Source of the DNA: Butyrivibrio sp. YAB3001
GTDB lineage: Bacteria > Bacillota > Clostridia > Lachnospirales > Lachnospiraceae
DNA: 64,000 nucleotides
Assembly (NCBI RefSeq): GCF_900112195.1
Contig: NZ_FOKR01000006.1
Location: 1-64,000, forward strand
Reading direction: 5' to 3'
Positions within the stretch are counted from its first letter, which is position 1. Each line of letters begins with the position of its first letter. The translations under genes were made by a program, and so were the position numbers. The notes under the pieces were generated by a model that saw only the letters and a list, made by a program, of their open reading frames with translations, searched no databases and had not been told where the DNA came from. Below are positions 27,047-34,518 of the stretch, one piece after another.

Positions 27047-28176
27047 GAATATCCTCTCTCAGACAGAGTAAGTGGCAGATCATGAAACAAAAATGTCTCA
27101 TATGGTAAAATCCTGATACCATCCCCCGCTGCGCCTCTCATATACATCGCAAAATACCCAAGGCAGGCAATAACAGTCACCACTATAGCAATATTTCTCT
27201 TGTTTTCATCCTTTATTCCCTTTATAAGCACAGGAATAAACAATATATGAGTTACAGTAAGATAATAACCAATTCTGGAAATTACCGGCAAAAAAGATCC
27301 AAAGATATATAACACAGTTGCCAGTACATTACACATAAAATAGAACTTGTTATTTTTATTATCTTTTACAACGTCATTGTAAAGATAAAGAGAAAAAGCC
27401 AAAATCACCAGGCACCTTACTATATTTGCACCACTTGTACCTCCCGCAAGGTATTCAGTATTCTTATAGGAAGGATACAAAAAGACAACTATCTTGAGGT
27501 AAATATCCTTAAGAAACAGACAGGATATTCCTGCAATTATAAGCGCCACATACATCCATCTCTTAAAATCAAGTTTTGCTACAAAATATAATAGTAATAC
27601 AACCAGAAGCGATTTATGAAAAAGACTCCCAATGATAACAATCAGCAAAAACTTTGGGTAATCGCCCTTCATCAGATATTTTATCGAATAAAGAGCCATC
27701 GAAAGCGCAAGGTAGTATCTCACTGTGCTAAGGGACTGAAAATAATAGCCAAGCAGCATGAACATCATAAAACTAAAAGTAAACCACTCACTCTGCTCAA
27801 GCATTGCCTTCATAAAAAAATAGATTGTTGCAAAAGCAAACAATGCAAACACAAGAATATAGTTTTCAAATCCGCACAGATAATAGACAACATAGGTAAG
27901 AACGTTAAACCCAAGTTCTGTTGGAACATATGCTTTAGAAAAAACAAGGTGCATGAACTCCACATAATTCAAATAATCATTTCCTACGTTTAACCTTAAT
28001 GCAGATACACCAAACAGCAATACAAAAATAATGAGTAAACATATGTTGTTGACCATCTTTTGTCTACTCATTCCCCTGTAAACAAGCATATTTCCGCTTT
28101 TTTCTTCAATTTCTGTTTTTCTGATAAGCAGCGCGATCACAAGCACTGTAACAGTTAGTGTTAGATATACTGCCAT
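27043..28176 (-). CDS. EpsG-family (Wzy-like) polysaccharide polymerase
   Basis: A 377-residue membrane protein with about ten to eleven spans. It has the EpsG-type patterns RLNVGNDYLNYVEFMH near residue 65, PTELGFNVLTYVVYY in the next loop, and FHKSLLVVLLLYF. EpsG proteins are thought to polymerise lipid-linked repeat units outside the membrane (Wzy role). Its position between transferases and downstream of Wzz fits. The start is one base after the stop of the preceding gene. Confidence 0.85.
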   Translation of the reverse strand: MAVYLTLTVTVLVIALLIRKTEIEEKSGNMLVYRGMSRQKMVNNICLLIIFVLLFGVSALRLNVGNDYLNYVEFMHLVFSKAYVPTELGFNVLTYVVYYLCGFENYILVFALFAFATIYFFMKAMLEQSEWFTFSFMMFMLLGYYFQSLSTVRYYLALSMALYSIKYLMKGDYPKFLLIVIIGSLFHKSLLVVLLLYFVAKLDFKRWMYVALIIAGISCLFLKDIYLKIVVFLYPSYKNTEYLAGGTSGANIVRCLVILAFSLYLYNDVVKDNKNNKFYFMCNVLATVLYIFGSFLPVISRIGYYLTVTHILFIPVLIKGIKDENKRNIAIVVTVIACLGYFAMYMRGAAGDGIRILPYETFLFHDLPLTLSERGYS

Positions 28177-29070
28177 TTACACCTTCTTTATTGTTTTTCC
28201 ATGCTTAACACCGCGGGCTAAAAGGCCAAAACACTTAAAAAGTCCTTTTTCCGCACACATTTCAACTCTGTTTTTATATAAGAACCTGAAACCTAGCGCA
28301 TAGGCAAGCTTACCGTAAAGAAAATGATACAGAACGCCTCTGTCAAAAAAGAATTTATCTGTATATCCCTTAAACCAAGTGGATTCTCCGGCCCTCTCAT
28401 GTCCAATCGGGACATCCGTCCTATACACACTAAGGCCTGCTTTTAAGCAATCATGCAAAAACAGTGAATCCTCGCCATTCATATAGGGTGCCCCACCACC
28501 AAACAAAAGTGAATACCTCACACCGCTTTTTCTGATCTTATCTAATCTTCCGCATATTGCATACGCAGGATAACGGCCGTAATTTTTCCATGTAACCCTG
28601 GCATAATCCTCGTTCCAATAAGTTTCGCGACCTTCCTGTGCCTTAACATTAAACAAAAGAATATCTGCCTCAGGATGTGCATCAAATTCAGCTAATATCT
28701 TTTTACCGTACCCCGCGTCATAAACAATATCATCATCGCCAAACTGAATAATCTCATGGTCCGCCCTGTCAAGTGCAGTGTTTCTTGATAAGCCAACCCC
28801 TTTTTCCCTTCGATAAAGAATAGTTACCTTATTTCCGTTATATTCTATTTCTTCATCACGGTTCTCGTTTGCAATCTTTCTACTATCTAAGTCGTTAGCA
28901 TTACACTCTTTTTCGCTTAAGACCATCTGGTTCTCAGCATTATAAGCTTCCCTGATAAGCTGATCTACGATTATGGCATCCGATTCAATCTTCATTATCT
29001 TGGGTAAAAAACAAGCATCCTTATCTACTGCTGAAATGAGAATCTGCAGCCTTTCATTACTTAATCCCAT
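28177..29070 (-). CDS. Glycosyltransferase family 2 with an unusual insert
   Basis: A GT-A-like glycosyltransferase of 297 residues. The second half of the nucleotide-binding domain is clear: GVGLSRNTALDRADHEIIQFGDDDIVYD, where GDDD is the metal site, and NGEDSLFLHDCLKAG with the acidic catalytic base. The region between the first strand (ILISAVDKDACF) and GVGLSRN is longer than usual and rich in charged and Asn residues (about 28-80), which looks like an insert. It overlaps the Wzz gene by 14 bases and has GGTGAG five bases before the ATG. Confidence 0.75.
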   Translation of the reverse strand: MGLSNERLQILISAVDKDACFLPKIMKIESDAIIVDQLIREAYNAENQMVLSEKECNANDLDSRKIANENRDEEIEYNGNKVTILYRREKGVGLSRNTALDRADHEIIQFGDDDIVYDAGYGKKILAEFDAHPEADILLFNVKAQEGRETYWNEDYARVTWKNYGRYPAYAICGRLDKIRKSGVRYSLLFGGGAPYMNGEDSLFLHDCLKAGLSVYRTDVPIGHERAGESTWFKGYTDKFFFDRGVLYHFLYGKLAYALGFRFLYKNRVEMCAEKGLFKCFGLLARGVKHGKTIKKV

Positions 29071-30181
29071 AATATCTCACCATAAATTTGTAGTCTGCTC
29101 TTGTAAGTACCATTCCGATCACAGGGCAATTATGCTTTTTAAGCTGTCCCAAAACATGCTCAGTCATTGTTCCATTGTTTATTCCATATGGCACACAAAC
29201 GATAACTCCATCGCATACACCAATCTTTCTGTAGTTATCAAGTACCTTTCCGGGAACAGACATCGGAAGCAGCTGTAATTTATCTCCGCCATTTTTCTTG
29301 ATTTCTTCTGCATCAAGACCAGATTCCTTATCACTATCAACCGAATCAGTTGATATTAAAGCTATCTTCATCTCGCCGTTGGTACTCTCCTCAAGCGCCG
29401 CTCTAAGCTCATTTTTGAAAAGAGAATTATTCTCCTCAACCTTGCCGTTAAAAGTCACTCCAAGAGCTGATATTCCGTAGCGCTTTTCGATGTCCTCCGG
29501 AACATAAATTGCATCATTTAATGCTTCCTTTAAAAGGAGCGCCAAAACAGTCAATATCAATAAAGCAATTGCACCAAAGCCTGCTGCTACTTTACTTCTG
29601 TCAGAATAAACAATAAGCTTTGCCTTGTCGCAGCTTAGAATCTTAATTGAATCAAATGCTTCATTTATGGCTCCATAATTTTCAATTGCCTTTGAAGAAG
29701 CATTTATAATAGCATCTGCCAACTCCTTGTTTGAATTTCTGGCAGTAAGCACCATTACTCTTACATCAGAAGGGATATCTGCATTTATCGACTTTACCAG
29801 CTCATCCCTGGAAATTGAAAGTCCATCAGTAGTCTCTCCCATTTCCACATCAAAAACTGTAATCCCATCCTTTTCAAGATTAGCTATTGTAAATTCAAGA
29901 ATATCATCTGTAGAAACAAGGGTATTCCAGGTAAAAGCATTGTAGTAATCAACCTTTGAGCCCTTCTTCTCATCATAGGCAAAATTGATATACAGCTTGG
30001 ATTCTGCGCTGTACTCACGGCCCGGACCAAATGCAACTGTCGCAACAAAATAGATTAAAGCAGCAATAAGAGCTCCAAGGACTGCTGCCAAAGGTAATAT
30101 CCATATTCTCTTTATCAGACGTAAGTAAAAACTCCTCAAATTGAGCGTTTCATCCATGTGCCCCTTACTACTTCTCTCCAT
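29057..30181 (-). CDS. Wzz-type chain-length protein with degenerate BY-kinase-like C-terminal domain
   Basis: A polysaccharide co-polymerase of about 374 residues. The N-terminal Wzz domain has one span (RIWILPLAAVLGALIAALIYF) and a second at about 200-225 (AAGFGAIALLILTVLALLL) flanking an extracytoplasmic region. The cytoplasmic C-terminal part (about 235-374) aligns in pattern with CpsD/YwqD tyrosine kinases: KIALISTDSVDSDKESG where the Walker A GEGKS should be, then VCDGVIVCVPYGINNGTMTEHVL and PVIGMVLTRADYKF at the end. Walker A lysine and a tyrosine cluster are missing. GGAG lies five bases before the ATG at 30181; ATG 30157 is also possible. Confidence 0.8.
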   Translation of the reverse strand: MERSSKGHMDETLNLRSFYLRLIKRIWILPLAAVLGALIAALIYFVATVAFGPGREYSAESKLYINFAYDEKKGSKVDYYNAFTWNTLVSTDDILEFTIANLEKDGITVFDVEMGETTDGLSISRDELVKSINADIPSDVRVMVLTARNSNKELADAIINASSKAIENYGAINEAFDSIKILSCDKAKLIVYSDRSKVAAGFGAIALLILTVLALLLKEALNDAIYVPEDIEKRYGISALGVTFNGKVEENNSLFKNELRAALEESTNGEMKIALISTDSVDSDKESGLDAEEIKKNGGDKLQLLPMSVPGKVLDNYRKIGVCDGVIVCVPYGINNGTMTEHVLGQLKKHNCPVIGMVLTRADYKFMVRYYGIK

Positions 30182-30212
30182 ACCCACTCCATCATGTCAC
30201 ATTATTCACACT

Positions 30213-30253
30213 GTTTACTTTTAGATGCCGATACCTTATTTCAATAAGTAAAC
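30213..30253. promoter_or_regulatory. Mutually exclusive small hairpins in the Wzz upstream/primer downstream gap
   Basis: GTTTACTT (30213-30220) can pair with AAGTAAAC (30246-30253), while CTTATT (30235-30240) can pair with AATAAG (30243-30248); the right-hand elements overlap, so only one can form. The gap lies between the primer gene (ends 30276, upstream) and the Wzz start (30181). It could tune translation of the downstream genes; it may also be chance in AT-rich DNA. Confidence 0.3.
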
Positions 30254-30275
30254 CGGATCAGTTCTGCAACATTCT

Positions 30276-31679
30276 TTAATTCTTCTGCGCAGTTATCTGA
30301 TTTTCATCAACTCCCTCTGTACTGTCAGGAGTGAAAAGAATTTTAACTGTCAAAAGCATCAGCTTAATATCAAGCCAGATTGAATAATTTTCAATATAAG
30401 TCAGATCAAGTTTTAACTTATCATAAGGCGTAGTGTTATATTTGCCGTAAACCTGCGCATATCCTGCAAGTCCCGCTTTAACCTTCATTCTAAAGGCAAA
30501 CTCAGGCATCTCCTCAAGATACTGCTCGATTATTTCCGGTCTTTCAGGTCTCGGGCCTATAAATGACATATCCCCTGCAAGGATATTGAACAATTGCGGA
30601 AGTTCATCAATTCTACAAGCCCTTATAAACTTACCAACAGGAGTTATTCTTGAATCATTCTTAGAAGCAAGTCTTGCGACACCGTCTTTTTCAGCATCAA
30701 CTCTCATGCTCCTGAACTTCATAATCTTAAACTGCTTACGATTCTTGGTACATCTTATCTGCTTGTATAAGACAGGCCCACCATCATACGCCTTTATTAC
30801 TATCGCTGTAACAAGCATGGTAGGTGAAAAAACAACTATAGCAACAAGCGCTATGATTATATCTATTATTCTCTTTAAAGCTCGCTGTTCCACCTTGATG
30901 GCATACTCTCTAAGTAGAAGCACCGGTGTGTCAAACAGATGCAGCTGATCTGAGCCTTTTAACAAAACATCTGTTATTTTAGGCATTACATAAATACGGA
31001 TGTTCCTGCCATAGCAGTATTTTACAAGACCGTTTCTGTATTCGCTGGGAACATCCCATATTATTACACCATCATAATTTCCAAGGCACTCTTTATATAC
31101 CTTTTCAATTCCCTCTGAGATGTTCATTGATTTTGCAATGTGATACTTATCTCTTCTTGAATTGAATTTGTGAGTAATGTCATCGACAGGATAAATTCCA
31201 CTTATCAAAAGAAGTTCCCTTGGCTTAAAGATTGCCATATACAATGCATTTGTCGCATATGCCCACAAAAACGAGATCAAAAGCTGCAAGAAAAAGATCT
31301 CAACTATTGGCATTGCAGGAACAAGCCAGTTTCTAAGAAGTGAAAGCTGGAAATACGAAATGAAATTCACCATGAACAGGGCAAATATCTGAGAAAAGAA
31401 TACGTCCATAGGCCTGAGATAGCCTATTTTAAGTCCTCCATAAGTATTAGAAAAAAACAAAAGAAGAATAAAATAAATCCCCAGTATCAGCAAATGTCCA
31501 CGGAAATAGAGTTTAAGACCATAGCCAAGATAATAACCATCCTGACTGATACGGTCTGCCGATACTATCGGATAATAGGTTCTAAACCAAAAAAGCGCAT
31601 ATACTGCTGTCTGCATCACAAGACCGACAAAACCAAGCAGTAAAACGAGAGTTCTTTTTACTGACTCCACATGTTTCAT
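30276..31679 (-). CDS. Exopolysaccharide polyprenyl-glycosylphosphotransferase (priming enzyme)
   Basis: The enzyme that starts repeat-unit synthesis by moving a sugar-1-phosphate from a nucleotide sugar to undecaprenyl phosphate. About 467 residues: four N-terminal spans, a CoA-binding-like cytoplasmic domain, a fifth hydrophobic re-entrant segment (IIDIIIALVAIVVFSP), and the catalytic domain with KIMKFRSMRVDAE, RITPVGKFIRACRIDELPQL and the DMSFIGPRPERPE motif. I start at the ATG at 31679, which has AAGGGG seven bases upstream; the ATG at 31706 has no such site. Sugar specificity (Glc, Gal or GalNAc) cannot be read directly. Confidence 0.88.
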   Translation of the reverse strand: MKHVESVKRTLVLLLGFVGLVMQTAVYALFWFRTYYPIVSADRISQDGYYLGYGLKLYFRGHLLILGIYFILLLFFSNTYGGLKIGYLRPMDVFFSQIFALFMVNFISYFQLSLLRNWLVPAMPIVEIFFLQLLISFLWAYATNALYMAIFKPRELLLISGIYPVDDITHKFNSRRDKYHIAKSMNISEGIEKVYKECLGNYDGVIIWDVPSEYRNGLVKYCYGRNIRIYVMPKITDVLLKGSDQLHLFDTPVLLLREYAIKVEQRALKRIIDIIIALVAIVVFSPTMLVTAIVIKAYDGGPVLYKQIRCTKNRKQFKIMKFRSMRVDAEKDGVARLASKNDSRITPVGKFIRACRIDELPQLFNILAGDMSFIGPRPERPEIIEQYLEEMPEFAFRMKVKAGLAGYAQVYGKYNTTPYDKLKLDLTYIENYSIWLDIKLMLLTVKILFTPDSTEGVDENQITAQKN

Positions 31680-31751
31680 AAAACTTCCCCTTAAAACTAA
31701 ATTCATTCAGGATTTGATCACTCCCTATGAACAAAACCTGTCATGCCAGGA

Positions 31752-32498
31752 TCACAATCTTCGCATAGTTGCCCTGAATGCCCATCCGACAAAATAAAAT
31801 GCCGACTTTACCACTGAAAGATCAGCAATATTTCTGTATAAAAACCAGATTCTCTTCAAAGCCACCAACTTATTAGATGACAGTGACTTTGAGGGCCTTC
31901 TGTAGATAGCAAGATTCTCATTGAGTCCATATGCTGTATAGCCACTTTTAAGTATTCTCCACCATGTAGCAGTGTCCTCACTTGGTACATCAGGCATATG
32001 GATAATGCCCATGTCAATCTTCTCTGTATCAAACATAACAGTTGTTGTAAAAATGACAGTCCTGGACAGTGCCTGCTTAAAAGTAAGTTTTTCCGGCACC
32101 TTCACTACTTTTCCTGTAGGCCTTGCCAGTTCATCTCCAAACTCATATGAGTGAAAAGAAAACTCTGCTCCGGTTTTCTCCATAAACGCAATCTGCTTTT
32201 CCAGTTTGTCAGGTTTCCATATATCATCTGCATCCAGAAAAGCAATATATCTCCCCGAAGAAGCATCAATTCCTGTATTTCTTGCAGCTGCTGCCCCTTC
32301 GTTACTATTTTTCCTAATCAGGCGAATTCTCTTCCCCTGTCCCCTTATAATTTCCTCTATTACATCGCCACTGCCATCCTTTGAAGCATCGTCCACAAGG
32401 ATCAATTCCCAATCTTTATAGCTCTGGGCGCTAACCATTTCAATGGTATCTTTTATATAATTGGCTGCGTTGTAAACAGGAACAATAATGCTGACCAT
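31752..32498 (-). CDS. Glycosyltransferase family 2
   Basis: A compact GT-A glycosyltransferase of 248 residues, opening SIIVPVYNAANYIKDTIEM, with LVDDASKDGSG, AAAARNTGIDASSGRYIAFLDADDIWKP and the acceptor-side motif PSEDTATWWRILKSGY. It resembles the small WcaA/EpsJ-type transferases in exopolysaccharide clusters. It overlaps the GtrB-like gene by one base (TAATG), and GGAG lies in the last codons of that gene. Its likely task is adding the first sugars to the primed lipid, inferred from its position between the primer and GtrB. Confidence 0.85.
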   Translation of the reverse strand: MVSIIVPVYNAANYIKDTIEMVSAQSYKDWELILVDDASKDGSGDVIEEIIRGQGKRIRLIRKNSNEGAAAARNTGIDASSGRYIAFLDADDIWKPDKLEKQIAFMEKTGAEFSFHSYEFGDELARPTGKVVKVPEKLTFKQALSRTVIFTTTVMFDTEKIDMGIIHMPDVPSEDTATWWRILKSGYTAYGLNENLAIYRRPSKSLSSNKLVALKRIWFLYRNIADLSVVKSAFYFVGWAFRATMRRL

Positions 32499-33430
32499 TA
32501 AATCTCCTCTTTAACAATGAACATCGGACGCTTCTTAACCTCAAGATACGTCTTGGACAGATACTGTCCGACGATTCCCAGGCAAAAAAGCTGAACCCCG
32601 CTTATAAGCGAAATGATGCACACAAGTGAAGGCCATCCGCTGGTAGGATCACCAAAAATTATTTTTCTCACAATGATAAAAATAATAAACACAAAGGCAA
32701 GCACGCAGAACAAAACGCCCAACACTGACGCAAATGCAAGCGGTACTGTCGAAAAAGCCGTTATGCCATCCAAAGCATAAATAAAGAGTTTCCAAAAAGA
32801 CCACTTAGTCTCTCCCTTAGCTCTCTCAATATTTTCGAACTCAAGCCATTTTGTCTTAAATCCTACCCATCCAAAGATGCCCTTTGAAAAACGGTTATAT
32901 TCCTCCAAAGAAAGGATCGCATCCACAAACTGCCTTGTCATCAGACGATAATCCCTTGCTCCGTCAACAATCTCCGTCTTCGACATCTTGTTTATCAGTT
33001 TATAAAACATCCTTGCAAAAAAAGATCTGATAGGCGGTTCACCTTTTCTGTTTACTCTTCTCGTCGCAACGCTGTCATATCCTTCATCGACAATAGCCTT
33101 GTACATCTTAGGCAAAAGAGCCGGCGGATCCTGAAGATCACAGTCCATTACAACAACAAAATCACCCTTTGCCTTCTTAAGTCCCGCATATATTCCGGCT
33201 TCTTTTCCAAAATTCCTTGAAAAATCTATCAGATGAACCTTTTCATCTGTCTCATGCAGTTTCTTTGCAAGTTCTGCAGTTTTATCTTTGGAACCGTCAT
33301 TTACATAAATGATCTCGATATCGACATCATTGGAACTAAAAAACTCTCTGGTTTTACCTATTTCATTATAAAAATCTATAACATTCTCCTGCTCATTATA
33401 GCAGGGTACTATCACGCTCAAAAGCTTCAT
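32498..33430 (-). CDS. GtrB/DPM1-like polyprenyl-phosphate glycosyltransferase
   Basis: A family 2 transferase of about 310 residues with two C-terminal spans, the plan of GtrB and dolichol-phosphate mannose synthases, which make polyprenyl-phosphate sugars used outside the membrane. Visible motifs are SVIVPCYNEQENV, YVNDGSKDKT, FGKEAGIYAGLKKAKGDFVVVMDCDLQDPP and RRVNRKGEP. The product could serve the GT-C-like membrane proteins of both loci, with GtrA at 6008-6466 as partner (inference). The ATG at 33430 has GGGAG seven bases upstream; the frame from 33481 adds a 17-residue extension lacking support. Confidence 0.85.
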   Translation of the reverse strand: MKLLSVIVPCYNEQENVIDFYNEIGKTREFFSSNDVDIEIIYVNDGSKDKTAELAKKLHETDEKVHLIDFSRNFGKEAGIYAGLKKAKGDFVVVMDCDLQDPPALLPKMYKAIVDEGYDSVATRRVNRKGEPPIRSFFARMFYKLINKMSKTEIVDGARDYRLMTRQFVDAILSLEEYNRFSKGIFGWVGFKTKWLEFENIERAKGETKWSFWKLFIYALDGITAFSTVPLAFASVLGVLFCVLAFVFIIFIIVRKIIFGDPTSGWPSLVCIISLISGVQLFCLGIVGQYLSKTYLEVKKRPMFIVKEEI

Positions 33431-33564
33431 AAATAACTCCCGCATACAATTACTATGGCTAAAGGCCACGTAATAACACATATATTGTACACTTATCCGC
33501 TTTTTCTTTCAATCTGGGCTCACTACTGAATCTCTTTCTCACGAAATGAGCATTTCTATCTGAA

Positions 33565-34434
33565 TTAACTCTCATCACATTCTTTTTTATTGAGAAAATG
33601 CATATGCTCAAGCTTTTCATTTACCACAGTTCTGTCAATGATAGTTTTGACCAGTATATCAAGCTCTCCATTATCCGAATAATCAGCAGGTGCAAAGTAC
33701 TTGATTCTGTTTTCCTTCATCATCTTATAAACCTTGGTCTTATCCTTGCTCTCACAGTCATAAACACCTATTGAATGTCCTCCATAACCATTTACAAGCT
33801 GCATGCAGGGAACATCAGTATCACTGTCACCGATATAGATCATATTTCTAAATGGAATCCTTATATCTTCCGGTGCAAAAAAATCATTCACCCCCGGATC
33901 ATTCACATCAAGAACTCCCTTTTGTATTCTGAAAAGATACTGAGTCTTATTAGTAAAATTTATAACCTGAGAGGGCCATTTCGCCACATCATTCTTATCA
34001 TAGTAAAAACTGCTGGCATATATTTTTTCAAAAGAGGATGCAACAGAGGTTCCCTCTATCATCTCTTTTAACCCTGATGAAATAATGTAATGTTCAACTA
34101 TTACGCCCTTTTCAAGTCCGTACTGTCTGATTCTCTCAAACCAGCTCTCAACCCCCGGAAACAGCGCAACTTTTGAACCATATTCCTGTAATTTTTTCCT
34201 TGTAAAAAGAACCTTCCCCTGAGCTTCATCCATCATCTTATACATATAAGCAAGATTCTGGTCCATATCATTATTCTGTGAAAGCTCTGTTGCTTCTTTC
34301 CAAAAATCCGGAACATTAAATCCAACTGCCTGAATATACCCCTGAGCCTGCATATCATCAGGAGTAAGCGTCTTGTCAAAATCATAACAGATGGCTACTA
34401 CCGGCTTATCTGATTTCTTTTTTCTCTCAAACAT
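33565..34434 (-). CDS. HAD-superfamily hydrolase, phosphoserine-phosphatase-like
   Basis: A HAD-type phosphatase of 289 residues. Motif I is YDFDKTLTP (aspartate nucleophile and general acid), motif II is likely ISSGLKEMI, and motif IV is YIGDSDTDVPCM. A long helical cap lies between about residues 30 and 105. The substrate is unknown; sugar phosphates or phospho-lipids would suit its place between glmS and the glycosyltransferases (inference). AAGGTG lies six bases before the ATG. It follows the hairpin that terminates glmS, so it may have its own promoter, which I could not see. Confidence 0.82.
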   Translation of the reverse strand: MFERKKKSDKPVVAICYDFDKTLTPDDMQAQGYIQAVGFNVPDFWKEATELSQNNDMDQNLAYMYKMMDEAQGKVLFTRKKLQEYGSKVALFPGVESWFERIRQYGLEKGVIVEHYIISSGLKEMIEGTSVASSFEKIYASSFYYDKNDVAKWPSQVINFTNKTQYLFRIQKGVLDVNDPGVNDFFAPEDIRIPFRNMIYIGDSDTDVPCMQLVNGYGGHSIGVYDCESKDKTKVYKMMKENRIKYFAPADYSDNGELDILVKTIIDRTVVNEKLEHMHFLNKKECDES

Positions 34435-34465
34435 CTTATCACCTTCTATCGGACATCCTTCCTAT

Positions 34466-34506
34466 AAAAGCGATGGAGGTAATAATACACCATATCCATC
34501 GCTTTT
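34466..34506 (-). terminator. Hairpin after glmS
   Basis: A perfect 12-bp inverted repeat (34466-34477 with 34495-34506) lies just after the glmS stop. On the minus strand the stem ends in TTTT followed by ATAGG, a short T-run, so termination may be partial and leave some read-through into the EPS genes. Confidence 0.6.
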
Positions 34507-34518
34507 AACCCAAAAAGA

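Noticed and set aside
15850..33550. Similar motif (TACTGAAT then TTTCTCACG then AATG) near 15860-15890 and 33520-33550, both upstream of minus-strand starts
   Set aside because: About 21 of 25 bases match with one gap, which chance alone could yield in 64 kb of AT-rich DNA; no third copy was seen.
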